From the NCBI GenBank assembly GCA_027574665.1, contig CM050657.1:25274700-25338699 (forward strand): DNA of 64,000 nt. The letters run 5' to 3'. Every line of letters begins with the position of its first letter. Positions within the stretch are counted from its first letter, which is position 1. Shown piece by piece: positions 37,531-49,447 of the stretch. The DNA comes from Rhynochetos jubatus (Eukaryota; Chordata; Aves; Eurypygiformes; Rhynochetidae). Both the position numbers and the translations under genes were made by a program. The notes under the pieces are model-generated. The model was not told the DNA's origin, searched no databases, and worked only from the letters and a program-made list of their open reading frames with translations.

Positions 37531-39934
37531 AGGATTGCTGTCTACCCTGTTCCCAACATGCCCCTGTGCCATTTGGATGCCATCCCCACCTTTGTGTGTT
37601 AACCACCTTTGAATATTTTAAGCCGTTCTTTGGAGGTTTTTTTGTTTCCAAAAACAGGCAGTTACCAATATGGAACATACCAATCACCAGCATGGTGGCA
37701 AAATACCCACATTTATGTTAAAAATGTTTTAACTTAATTTAATCCACACTATCTCTCACTAAATCTTGCAGGAAAGAAACTGGAACTCCCACCCTAGTTT
37801 AGTCTGCAACCTTTCCCCATCTTGGTTTAGTTAAGAGGACCCAGCTCACAAAATCTACTTGCATTACTGTAAACAACATCAACGGGACAGTGCTCGGCAG
37901 AGGAACAGATGCTCTAAAAGGATATTGAAATAGCAGCCCAAGCCAGACATATCTGACTCAGATTTGAGAGACTATGCCTTAGAGCAGATCTTTCTCATTT
38001 GTTTTGCTCTTTCCTGTATCAGCCATTGGAAAGTATCGAGTCACTCTCTGCACTGGAAATTCATCATCCGCAACTTGGATTTAACAGGACTCATAGATAA
38101 TTCATCCGTTGACAGTGAAATACACATTGCAAGGGAAGGAAAGATACCCCAAGGTCAAATATTGCTGGTGTTGGTGATTCACACAGCTCCACGAGACACT
38201 GCTGCTTTCTGCTCTCCTTTAGGTTCAAGAGAGATGACTAAGTCAAGGGAAAAATTTTCACATTAATGGGACAACAGTATAGGTTCTAAATGAGCTGAGA
38301 ACTGTGCAGTTGGGGAACTGACATTTTAAAGGGTTATTGACTGTATAATTAACACAGACGATCAATAAAATTTAGTTAACATTTATGTAGACATTAGAGT
38401 ATGAAAGCTGACTGTGAACATCTGACAAATATTTCCATAAGGAATCTAATGACACATTTGAAGAGGGATGCTTTCCTACAATCCTAAAACATGTAATAAA
38501 TTTGAAGCAAACCCTCTGCTAGAGCCATTTAGTAAACCGATCTTTCTGCAAACTGTTTTTATCCACTAATAAATTCCTTAGGCACCACCCAAAGCAAGTA
38601 CCAAGTCAGCATCACAGCATGGATTTGTCATTAATCATGTCCGTAAGTGACTGCCTTTTCTCTAGAAAGGCCAGTTCCCATGTTGCTCAGAGCTGACTGC
38701 TTCACTCCTCAGCAGTGGAGCAAAACCAGGAAAAAAAAAGTACTCAGCAGGAGTTAGTTATAGGTGTTTGGGACATTCAAAAAAAGTCTTTTAGTCAGAA
38801 TATGCGCATTTGAGGGGTGAAGGGAGGAGAAAGGGGAAAAAGAACCTTTTTCTTGGAAAATACCCATTTCCAAGAGGTTTTGTGAGAGACGTTTGTCGTG
38901 ACTGGTCTCTACTTTCCCACCACAGTAGCCAATAGGCGAGTGGTTGGAGATTGCAGAAGTGAATTGAGCACAAAATCTAACCCATGGTTACTGGCTATTT
39001 TGGACTCTGTCATTTCTTTGCTGGCGAGCTTGTTTTTAAGTGCTTGAAAGGTCTGTTTCACTTCTGCGGCAGAAAAGGAAACTTCACATTTTGCAGAAGA
39101 GAATCTGGATTTCTAATTAGGCTGTAATTGCATTCTTTCCCTTCCTACCTCACCCAGGCTCTCGGTGGGCTGTTCCGCAGACCACCCAACTGTGGAACCT
39201 CGCAGACTCACAGTCCTTCCAACACCCCTCCAGAGGCTTTCGGTGAAAGAGCTGGGTTAATGCTCGAGGTATCAAAGCGCTCCTACCCCCTCCTTTTAAA
39301 TAAAGGTAAATGTGTTCTGCTCTTCCCTGTAATGAAGCGCAGGCTGAAAGGCGGAAAAGGAGCTTGGGTAAACCAGCAACAGGCAACCCAAACATTCTGT
39401 GGGCACTAAGGAATCCTCAGCTAATTAGAAAAAGATCAATTTTTGTATATGTTATCTGTAGATCCGATTAAACTCGGCAACAGTGGAAACTAAGTGCCAC
39501 ATAGTTACAAAGTAACTGTTTCCTTCCATAACCCAAAATTTCCCTGCAAACCAGTTCAGCCCTTCAAACTTGTTCTGTGTTATTTATAAATCATTCACTG
39601 GAATACGGCAATCTCAGCAGAACCAAAATAGTCACACTGAAGGGCAGGGACGATTTTCAGTGAGAAGTAGATGGATAAAGAATGTGCACTGCCAAGATAC
39701 CAGGAAAAGGGAGTATATTTATGGTTTTTTTCAGAGGGAAACATTGTTTCTTTAGTGAAGCCAAAGCTTTAAAGACACAAAACCTATTTCAGCCATAACA
39801 AACACATCGGTAAATGAATACATACGCACAAGTAAAACACAAAAGAAAGCACTAACCTTCAAGTAATTACTTTGCCACAACATGTCTAGACTGCCCAGAA
39901 TTACTTTACACACCTGTCATAAAAACTGATTTTA

Positions 39935-39957
39935 AAAAAAACCCAAACCCAAACAAC
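39935..39957 (+). repeat. Poly(A)-CCCAAACCCAAA tract
   Basis: A-run followed by two CCCAAA units. Member of the recurring low-complexity class described in findings. Confidence 0.85.
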
Positions 39958-40380
39958 TTCCCACATGAATTCTCCATATAAATGTTACAGTTTTCCTTCG
40001 AGCAAAGCACTTTTTGAAGGGTTTACTGCTATCACGGTAATGAACTATCCAAGCACAATGATGCTGAAGAACCAAATTCAATCCCCTGTATAAAAAGATC
40101 TCACCCGCACCGTAAAAAATGAAATATGATGCTGAGATAAATGAAGGCAGGAAGATGAAGAAGAACTTGTCAGCATTGAAGTGATTCTTCACAGTTACTA
40201 ATGCTCCTTTGCTCTTCTGGCATTTCCACCACTGGAAGCCGACTGCTGGAGCGGCAAGTAGACCCCCAGGGCTACAAGGTGGCTGTTGCCCAAAGCATTA
40301 CAACGGAGTTTGAAAAGAGTTTCTCCAAAACTACTGATACTAATAATGAATACAATTTTGCTAACAGGTACTAACTATAT

Positions 40381-40490
40381 CATAGAATCACCGAGTGGTT
40401 TGTGTTGGAAGGGACCTCAAAGCCCATCTAGTTCCAACCTCCTGCCATGGGCAGGGACACCCTCCACTAGACCAGGTTGCTCCAAGCCTC
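40381..40490 (-). mobile_element. CR1 LINE 3'-end fragment
   Basis: CATAGAATCACCGAGTGG, TGTGTTGGAAGGGACC, CATCTAGTTCCAACC and GGGCAGGGACACCCTCCA match the text of the CR1 at 16582. The copy stops after GCTCCAAGCCTC, so only about 110 bases of the 3' end remain. Minus orientation. Confidence 0.93.
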
Positions 40491-42864
40491 TCAGATATGG
40501 ATTATGACCGAAGAGGTGCTGCCTTAAGCCAAAGCTCCAACTAAATCACTCTTAATCAATAATTTGCCTGGTTTCAGTGACTGCATCCCAGAGGAAAATG
40601 GTAATTTTACCACAGAAAGCAGAACATTGCATCAATGAGCAACAAACATGAATGTCAATATCTGCAACTGAGACATCGGAACTGGCCTGGATGAAGCATG
40701 GATGGAAACATCCAGGTGTAAAAGCATCAGAAGATGCAGAAGAAAGAACAGAAGGGGAGTCAGAACAGTAATATGTTCTGATCACCTGACTGACAGCAAT
40801 CAAACTGGTAAGCCCCAGAGCACATCAAGATCAGGCAGACTATGTACCTTCTCTTCCTTTTACCCCAACAGAAGGTCATACTGCAGCCATAAAGTTACCA
40901 CAGACCACACAAACAAAGAACATGGGCAGCTTAAGATGCATGGATAACGTAAGCCAGATTGAGGCAAGTGTCATGGCATAACTGCTGACACCTAAAGGAC
41001 ATGAAAGACCTGTCCAAAACTCTGCTCCTCACCACCATCCAAGTGAAACCCAAGAGATACAGTGAGGATTCAACACCCAGCACCCCTGTCCTGAGGGCTG
41101 GCCAGACCCCTCAAGCACACATGGTTTGGTGCTGGTGTTCTCTCAATATCCTAAGAAGCTGAAAACAGACTGTTTTTCCCACGTATCTTGAGAAATACTG
41201 TGTGGTTATTTCCAGAGCTCATGAACTTGCTTTCCTCTGGCTATGTGTCATCATGAGTTCAACTTCTTTTGCCTCTGCCCTTCTCAGAAAGTGCCTCTAA
41301 AAGTACCAGCAGACCATCACAAAAAAAGTATTTGGTTTCCTGAAGTGTGTTTACCTTCTCCTGGCTCAAGCCCTGTGGTCGATTCCCAGCATGCAACAGT
41401 GGGTTATATGAAGGAAGTGAATGCTGCTTACTTTTCCTGTAGTGTACTTCGGCACGCTTTCCAACAGATAGGAACAAAGAGCTTTTTATCTCCTAGCAAT
41501 TCAGATCACAAATACAAATTGATGTCAGTCATACATGTAATTTTGATATTTCCTTGTCAGCAGTTAAAAAACAAATAAAACAAAACAAAACACCCTTCCC
41601 TATAGCGGAAGAAAACTAAGGAAAATACAAGAATTAACAGTAACGCCATAAAATACTAATGCACCTTAACACTCAGTTAATAGTTCTGTAGTCTTCTGAC
41701 TGACCCCTTCAGCCCTAGTTACTGGGTCACCGTTCTCACTAAAGAGAACCAGAAATAAAAGTTATGATCCAATGCAAGTGAAAGATGACGCGTTCTTCAC
41801 TGATCTACAGCCAAAAAGATTTCTCTTATCTCTGTTAACATTGTTTTTATGCTATACCAGTTACAGATAGTTTTGGGACTTTTTCTCTAATTATTCACCC
41901 AAAGTGGTCTTTTATATTTCAGCCAGGATTATCCAGAGAATAATACACTTTTATCCCTTTCCTCAAAACACACTTGTGCCCCAGGAAATTTAACTGCCTC
42001 TATCTAATCCCATGAAAGTCCTTTTTGAATCACTTGGGGATTGACCTCATGAATTTTTCATTGTTATTTCTTGGTGGGGCTGTCAATCAGAGATGAAAAA
42101 GAGGAAAACAAAACACAGAGTGAAGTGGTTTGCTAGAAACATCACCTCAGCAAGCGCCAAAATTACATCAGATGGCATAAAGAAGAATCACTTTGAAGAA
42201 GCGGCATGGAACGAAAGGGTCTGGTTTGTGTCCTTTTCTCTCTGTTTTCTAGGATTAATACCTTTTCGTGTGGTTTTGGGTTTTTCTTTCCAGGCACAGT
42301 TAGTATTGCATTCTGTTTCCCAAATAACATCGTGGGCACTTCACAGAAGTTTACAACAAAACCCCAGCATCAGTTGGGTTTTAATCAGTTTGCACCAAAT
42401 CATCCTCAAAGTAAACACCACCAGAATTTCCTCTCTTCTCACTTCTGTGCCGTTACATCCAGGGTAGTGACAGAAACACGGAAGGTGTGGCTCAGGGCCC
42501 ACAAGATGCCCTATCTATCGCTGCGGACAGGTTAAACCAGAGCACAAAGAACGTTCTCCCGCAAGCAGCCAAAGCACAACCTCCCCACTAGGCACAGAAG
42601 CTTGGCCTAAGCAGCCTAGACCTGGTATTATTTAGGAGCCCCAGCCGCACATTAAGACCCCAGAGATGCTTTGCAAATGCAGATCAGAAGGGCTGATCTT
42701 TGCCTAAAGGCCAAATAGTAATCGTGTATAAAAAAAGGCAGAGGCAAGGTAACAGTCCTATGACTTCCTAGACCTTTTTAGCTGTCCTTAAGATAAAGGA
42801 ACATGCTTCACAGAGAATAAGTTACATTAAAGGTTTTAAAAAATAAATTGTTTAGCATAAAAAA

Positions 42865-42894
42865 GGAAAAAAAAAACCCAACCAAAACCAAAGG
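42865..42894 (+). repeat. Poly(A)-CCCAACCAAAACC tract
   Basis: A-run of about ten followed by CCCAACCAAAACCAAAGG. Same class as the tracts at 28934, 39935 and 63935. Confidence 0.85.
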
Positions 42895-44620
42895 AAGGGT
42901 CATGAGAGAAAAGAATTAAGAGAAGTGCTCACAACTGAGAAACAAGAAGGCAGAGCGCGATTCGCACCCCTGAAAGCTACAACTAAGCACAAGGCACAGG
43001 ATCTGACATGCTCAGGTAAACACAGGCAACAACTATAGTTTGAAGAACTGGATCTATTCTTCCCGGACACAGGAAGACAATTTAGATAGAGCTGCTTTCT
43101 TTAGTTCTAGTAATACTATTTGTAAGGCCTTCACATCTTTGCAATGTAAGAATCAATCCCATCCAAGCTCAAAGGTGCAAAGATGTCCAATATAGCTATG
43201 AGTAACACCTGGTGTATTTTTAGAAATACTGGCATCTGAACTCCGTTTAATCCAATATATACTTTCCCTTTCTATACTATTGATATTGTTTCAAATTCAT
43301 TTGTGGCATGTTACAGTTAATGTTTTCAGCAGAGCTCCAAGACCTTTGAATACCTGTTTTCTTCAAAGCTGTTTCCTTACACTCACAGGGTGGAGCTCTT
43401 TCTGTACAGCACTAGTAATCCGCTGTAGCTGGATGGACTCGGGGACTGCTACAGAACCAGCCTACAGGAAGGACCCATATATGCTGGAGACTGGCTATTC
43501 CAATACAGTTTAGCAATCAGTGGCCAGGCTCCCTCCCCCAACCCTTCATGTGTGCACTTTGTTCTGGGAAAACAGAAGTAAATTTTCATTTGGGAATAAT
43601 TTCCTCTGCTGTGAGTCCAGATTAAAGAGTCGACATGGGAAAGGACCAAAACAATTTGTGTCACAAGAGTTGTGGCAGTCTGTCTCCCTGAGGGGAAAAA
43701 AAAAGAACAAAAAAGAAAAATCCAACCCAAAATCTGTTGTGCCACTGCATGTACAGGTTTCTGGCTTCCTTTTCCATTTTGCCAGCTAGCAAGATTTTTC
43801 TGTACTCTCTGTAGTAGAGCTCACACAAGGGGCTCTACCTGGGAATCCCAACACTGTTAGGGCTATTCATGGAGCAACATGAAACTAGATTGCTATTTTT
43901 GGGATGAACTTACAAGTTTGAGATGTATGTAAATAAGTAACCCTAGCATAAAGTTAAACAGGAGATTTCCGAGATGGAACGGAGGACAGGTTTCCGTCAA
44001 TATTACTCCCCGTGCAGCATGACATTGGTGCAACACACCCCCCCTCCCAGGGCCTTCCTATTATCACTGCAGCTGCTCGGGGTCAAACCAGCACCCTGCC
44101 TGTGTTTTCCATTGGTCCTTTTTTGTTTGGATTCCTGGGTTTGTGTTGCCTGCTGCAGAAACCGTTCTTTTCAAGTTGTTTTTGTTTGTTTTTAGTGGAC
44201 TAGTGAATTATCAAGCATGTGCTGCAAACAAGCAAACTCAGAGCTGTAAACACCACTCCCTCTGTTTTTTCACGCATCCCCACTCCCCTCGCAGCCTTTT
44301 CTCCTACCAAAGGCTCTGGTTTTCCATATAGTAAAGTTTAAAACAGGCTTGCTCAACTCTCCCAGTAGGAACAGAATCAGGACATCTAACCCAAAGCTTA
44401 GTAGGAACTTGATGTTAAATACTGATCAGAGACACGTAATGTCTAAAATAACATCGGCCACCTGAAGCCCTTTAAACAGACCTTACTGATAACTAAACGG
44501 CAATTCATTTTAGTTCTCTCCTTTGGTAAATAAAAGCAATAAGAATTAGGTAAAGAAAATCCATTCACAACATTAATTTCATTGTGATGCTGTTGTTTTA
44601 GAAAAATAAATATAAAGCAA

Positions 44621-44660
44621 AGTGTGTGTGTGTGCATATATGTGTATATGTATGTATGTT
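44621..44660 (+). repeat. (GT)n/(ATGT)n microsatellite
   Basis: GTGTGTGTGTGTGCATATATGTG followed by TATGTATGTATG. Alternating purine-pyrimidine sequence, potentially Z-DNA-forming and length-variable. Confidence 0.9.
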
Positions 44661-45550
44661 TTCATTAACTAGAGACTCCGTATCCTTGTACCCAAGTGTG
44701 AAAGCTGAGACAGCTGCAGATGATGTTAAACAGATTAAACTTAATTATCACACTTTTCCTAAAGGTCCTAGGCCAAAATGGGGAATAGGTGGGTTTGGGG
44801 TTTTTTTAAATGAAATTTTAAATCAATTGATTCTTATCATGCCACTTGATTATATTATGAGGGAAGAAATGTATGTCTCCACTTTTTTCTCTCCAGTTGA
44901 AGTTAAAGCTCAGTGAAATCTCTCTGCACTTTCTTTGTGCAACTTAAATCACATGCCTGATTTCAAAAAGAAGCAATACAGCAATTACATTAAAGAGCAA
45001 AATAAAGCCATCAGACCAACAGACAAAGGATTGAACAGAGCTCTAGGTAAGAAGGGGGGAGAAATCTGTATGAGCTGAGCAGGATTCTTTCCCAAGCATG
45101 CCAAGAAGTGCTAAGCCTTGAGAGTTAGAAATAAACCTTTCTACACTAGGAAGACCACATCCTTCCTAGTAAAGAGATGCTCTTTCTTCAGTTTCACTTT
45201 GCTTCCTTTCCTGTGCTGTAATCATCCTACCAGGCAATTATATCTTTCATCTTTCTCTTTGAGTTTGGTAATTCTTTCCTTACTGCCTGCACAGTTCACT
45301 AACAGGGGCAGACAGGGTACTGGCTTGGTTTTGGCTGGCCTATGGAGAAAGTAAAACATGTCCAAGGTATAAAAACTTAAAATACTGTATCCATCTGCAT
45401 TTGTAATGCCAAGAGATTAAGTACAGCTATGAAAGTAATAGGACATTATACAGGAACAGTTCCCCTTTCCTCCCCTTTTAACATATTGGGGTCTGCTCAG
45501 AGCTGAAATTAATATATATGATTTGGTACCATTCACACATTGAGACTCAC

Positions 45551-45670
45551 TTTGTGGTCCCCACTTCACAGTCCCACGTGTTGGTGTCCATGTCGTAGGT
45601 ACCTGCAGCACGACACTGCTGCCTCTCTCTTGGTCCAGACCCCTCATGCCAAAGCAGCAGGTTAGCAGGT
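45551..45670 (-). other. Candidate 120-base internal exon
   Basis: On the minus strand, a long pyrimidine tract (about 45671-45715) ends in GGCGCAG, followed by 120 bases and then ACAAA|GTGAGTCTC, an excellent donor. One frame is open across the exon. It begins PANLLLWHEGSGPRERQQ and ends GTYDMDTNTWDCEVGTTK. The latter faintly resembles a kelch-type strand (YDxxTNTW), but a single such match is not enough to assign a family. The exon is more GC-rich than its flanks. The phase would be +1 in and -1 out. No partner exon was found. A non-coding exon or chance is possible. Confidence 0.28.
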
Positions 45671-46515
45671 CTGCGCCAGGGACCCGGCGAGGGAGAGGCG
45701 AAATAAGAAAGCAAGGGGAGCAGGATACTGCTCGGAGACAGCAGCAGTTCTGCCCTCCAGGATACCACTCCACCGAGATGATTCTCAGTTGTATTTTTGC
45801 TGTTGCCTTCCACTAATTTGTGCTCACAGACGCCCCAAAGTGGTTATATGTATGATATAGCCATTGCATGGCAAGAGAAGTGCTCTGTACACACTAAATC
45901 CATCCTCATTCAGCATGTTTAACCCTGAACGAGACTAAAGGGTATTAATTTAAGTGTGTCTCAGTAGGTCCTACATCAATAAATGTTGCAGTGCGTTCTA
46001 CAAACAAATCTCTCTTCCATTAAAATCGTGCGTTCTTTTACCTCGAACTGGCCTTTACGGACATTCATGGAAGAAAACCAGAAACAGCTTCAATGCATAA
46101 ATGTAATTTCTCAGGCATATGCCAGAATATATATATTTTAGCATATTCATAGGATGAAAAAGTTGTAATGTGCTGTCAAATAGCAACCAATTCTGAGACA
46201 GGGGCTTCCACATCTGATTAAGCAAACAAGAAAGGATGAAGTCAACTGGTCTTTAAGGCAGGAAAAAGCAGAAAATCTCCCAAGAACAGACAGACAGTAT
46301 ATGTAACAAGAGGATAACTCTTCACCAGGGAAGAAAGTGCCGGCTAGAAGTATTTTTGAAATACGTACAATTTTAACTGCTCATTCTACTGAAGCTTTGT
46401 TTTCAGACCAGTGTTCCATACCTAACATATGTACATATTCCTTGCATATAGGAAAGGGTGGGTTTGCATGTTTGTCAGAGCAATTGGGTGACTTGTCACA
46501 ATAATCACCCTGGGC

Positions 46516-46800
46516 GAGACCTGAGGGACCTCAGGAAGTCTCTGGTCCAAACTGCTCCTCCTCTGAGCAGGGTCAGCTATGCAGTATCAGGTTGCTCAAG
46601 GTTTATACAGTTGGATCTTGAAAAACTCAAAGGATGAAGACTGTGTAGTCTCTAAGCAACCTGTTCCACTGCCTCACTGTCCTCATATATTACACCCCAA
46701 AACCCAAGAAGAATTGTATCCAATTGGAACCTCTTTTGCTTTGATTTCTGTCTGTTCTCTCTCATCCTTTCACAATGAAAAGCCTGGCACCTCAAAAGGA
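46516..46800 (-). mobile_element. Older CR1 LINE copy
   Basis: GAGACCTGAGGGACCTCAGGAAGTCTCTGGTCC, GAGCAGGGTCAGCTATG, AGGTTGCTCAAGG, TCTTGAAAA, CAACCTGTTCCACTGCCTCACTGTCCTCAT and AGCCTGGCACC follow in the order expected for the CR1 3' region read in reverse. The copy is clearly more diverged than the one at 16582 and lacks the terminal octamers, so it is an older subfamily. An 80-codon open frame over it (46579-46821) is not a host gene. Confidence 0.85.
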
Positions 46801-47089
46801 ATAACATACCGTTTTTACTAAGCAGTCACAAACTTCTTGAAAGTACGTGAGAGATTTCCAGGAGAGTTCTTCAATCGAGACGAGGAACTATGAATAAAAC
46901 CTACAGCATTTGTAAAAATATCTCAGAGTTCACTGTAAACTACATTTGCCTTATAGAAGGGCCAATTCCTCATTACTTCATGGTAAGTATAAACATTTTG
47001 GAAGAGTGGAAAGTATTAATTAGCTAAAAAACAGGCAGAGTAAAGAGGCTTCAATTTCAAAACAAAGCCAAATACGTTGATCATGGATA

Positions 47090-47330
47090 TTTCAAGATCA
47101 AAATCAGGCAGCTTAGCTGGTTGATTGTGACACAAACCACAATTTTCCAATCACTGCCTAAGGCAAAAATGTCAGAGCTGAACTAAATTGCCTAGATTAG
47201 GATGTTTAACTTGACATGTTTATTCTAGCTGAAAGCCAAACAAATCTTTCTAACTTTCTAAAGTTCTCTTCATCCATTTTCTTTTTTAAAAATGCTAATT
47301 AACTATTTTTCTAGCAATTCTACAATAAGA
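47090..47330. promoter_or_regulatory. Possible conserved enhancer
   Basis: Contains GGTTGATTGTGAC (PBX/HOX-like), ACCACAATTTTCCAATC, GAACTAAATTGCC and GCTAATTAACTA, with no simple repeat until 47340. It reads like a vertebrate conserved non-coding element. This is inference without alignment. Confidence 0.27.
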
Positions 47331-47389
47331 AGCAAAATTTCAAATGTATACATACAAATGTACATACAATAAAATTATTATGTGTTACT

Positions 47390-47418
47390 TTATATTTATA
47401 TATATATAAAAAATATAT
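47390..47418. repeat. (TA)n microsatellite
   Basis: TTTATATTTATATATATATA followed by A-runs and ATATAT. Simple sequence. Confidence 0.85.
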
Positions 47419-48539
47419 CAGAGTTCTCATTATTTGCAATGGTGGCCTGAGTTGGCAAATGGTTTCATATTTATCTATAGATAATATACTGGTCACCTTT
47501 AACAGTCATAGTGAAATGTACTTTGGATAATTAGAGATGATCCTGAATTCCTCATACAGCTTAGCAAAAGTCAATCCACCACGGTAAATATCAATGAACT
47601 TAGTTTCTGGGGAACAGCAGCCCTCTGTGCTGCTCTCAGGGCTAGAAAAGGATCCAACTAGAGGGGGAAGAGACCAGAGAGAAATGGGGTTTCAGAAAGC
47701 TGAAGCTGGCACAGTGAACAAATGCTGGGCATGTCACCCTTTCCACAGCAGGCTACGTAGCAACAGTGCAGTGTACAAACACCCCGCTACAGCAGGAGGA
47801 GCAAGTATTCCAGTACACTGCATTCTAGTACACATACATCAGTGAAATCAAAGTGAGGTGACTACTGAGGTCTTCCCCGGCACAGCAACTCGGGCACTAC
47901 TGGAGACTCTCCTCTCCAGCTCAGTCACAGGGGTTGTGCAGCTCACAGGAGGCTACACTACCGGGGCTCAATTTTGGTGGCTGTCTAGCAGTAAAATGCC
48001 TCATCCAGAACACAAGAACACACCTCTGTGAGGAGGACAGAAGAGAGATTGAAGAAGGAGAGCTGTCCTTCTGTGTGAATGAGCAAAACAATGAATAGTC
48101 TCCATTCTTCTCACATCTTTGACAAGAGAGTAACTGGATCCAGGCTGCATGTTCTCTGCTGTCTCCTCCACAAGGAGATCCCTGAAGTACAGGTAGGCAA
48201 CCACTGCTGAGAAAAGCAGCTCAGAACGGAGCAGCGCAGCCAGGATCAGGGAAAGGCCTAGAGGAGTCACACACAGATGCTGTGCTTTAGAGCAACACGT
48301 CCTGCCACGCCACTAGGATTTACAATTTGGGGATTAGAAATGATTTGGGGAAAATTACAATCAGAAATCTGTAGAGCTTCACATTACTTAGCCTCTGTAT
48401 CAAACTGTATCCCTCAGATTAAACAATGAATTCTGTTACTAAACTCTTCTTTCTAGTAATATTTAAAATACTAACCACTCAACGTCCACTGCTCAATGTC
48501 CTAGACCTGCTAGAGTAAGAAAGACAAAGTGCATCAAAT

Positions 48540-48680
48540 GGGACTGTAAATTACATGAGTTCTATTTTGAGCTTGATATTATTCATCCTGTTGTTTCAAT
48601 TTAATTATATTTAGCTTTCAATCCATCCCCAGCAGCCCTAATCTTTCACATTTTGTTAGTTTGTCTGCCTTATTCTGACT
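48540..48680. promoter_or_regulatory. Possible conserved enhancer
   Basis: GTAAATTACATGAG, GATATTATTCATCC, TTTCAATTTAATTATATTTAGC and GCCCTAATCTTTCAC give a mix of homeodomain, POU-like and OTX-like (TAATC) words without a repeat signature. Motif style only. Confidence 0.22.
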
Positions 48681-49430
48681 AGTGACTTACAAAAATAACT
48701 GTACTTCAAAACATTACCTCAGAAAATTAACCCTACAGCGATGGTCACAACCCATCAACACTTCTGCGCAAAAGGAAAAGTATCATGAGTGCCCAGTTGA
48801 CAACAGCAGTTGCTGAAAGCAATAATGGGAAAAAAAAGGTAAAAATTCAGAAAAAAACCCACATACATATTTCAGTTCTAAACTGTTTAATAGCCTAGAA
48901 TGCCAGTTTGACAGCCAACACCGTAGTTACTTTATGGTAACCTAGATTCGTAGGCATAAGGCTTCCTATAAAAAAAACCTCTTTTCAGATAGTATTTACT
49001 CTGCCAAATCTTAGGTCAAAGATGATATTTTTCCTGTAGTATTTTCAGTAAAATCAATTGGAAGTAGTATTTTAACTGTAAATGTATTTTGTACATATTT
49101 TTATTTTCAAGAAAATGTTTTAAAGGCATGTAAATTATCCCAACTGCACAACAATATTTTGCTACTTTAGATTTCCAGAGATTAAGTTATAAAAACTCCA
49201 AAAAATTACTCTGCTATTTGGATGAAAAAAACCTTAAATCCTAAAATTTAAATTCTAAAATTGCATGAATTTTTCCTTGGAACATGGAATAATGATCAAG
49301 CTTACGTATTTTGTGCAGGCAGCTTACATATGATCGCATCTCTATGGTACGAACTCTTCATTTGATACCTACACTTCTGCAAAACCTGGTTTATGCAAGC
49401 ATTCACTAACCTAATCTATTTTCTGTGAGG

Positions 49431-49447
49431 AAAAAAAAAACCCAAAC
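49431..49447 (+). repeat. Poly(A)-CCCAAACC tract
   Basis: Ten A residues followed by CCCAAACC. Member of the recurring A/C-rich class. Confidence 0.8.

Larger units (their letters stand above)
35480..46515. other. AT-rich stretch without a recognised gene
   Basis: Two CR1 fragments, several A/C-rich tracts, a GT/AT microsatellite and one possible minus-strand exon (45551-45670) are the only interpretable items. The longest open frames (for example 41243-41578 and 42093-42467, plus strand) show no domain or motif I recognise. Confidence 0.5.

Noticed and set aside
41243..41578. 111-codon plus-strand frame
   Set aside because: No motif, no splice context on both sides, and a competing minus-strand frame.
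46579..46821. 80-codon plus-strand frame
   Set aside because: Antisense reading of an old CR1 copy.
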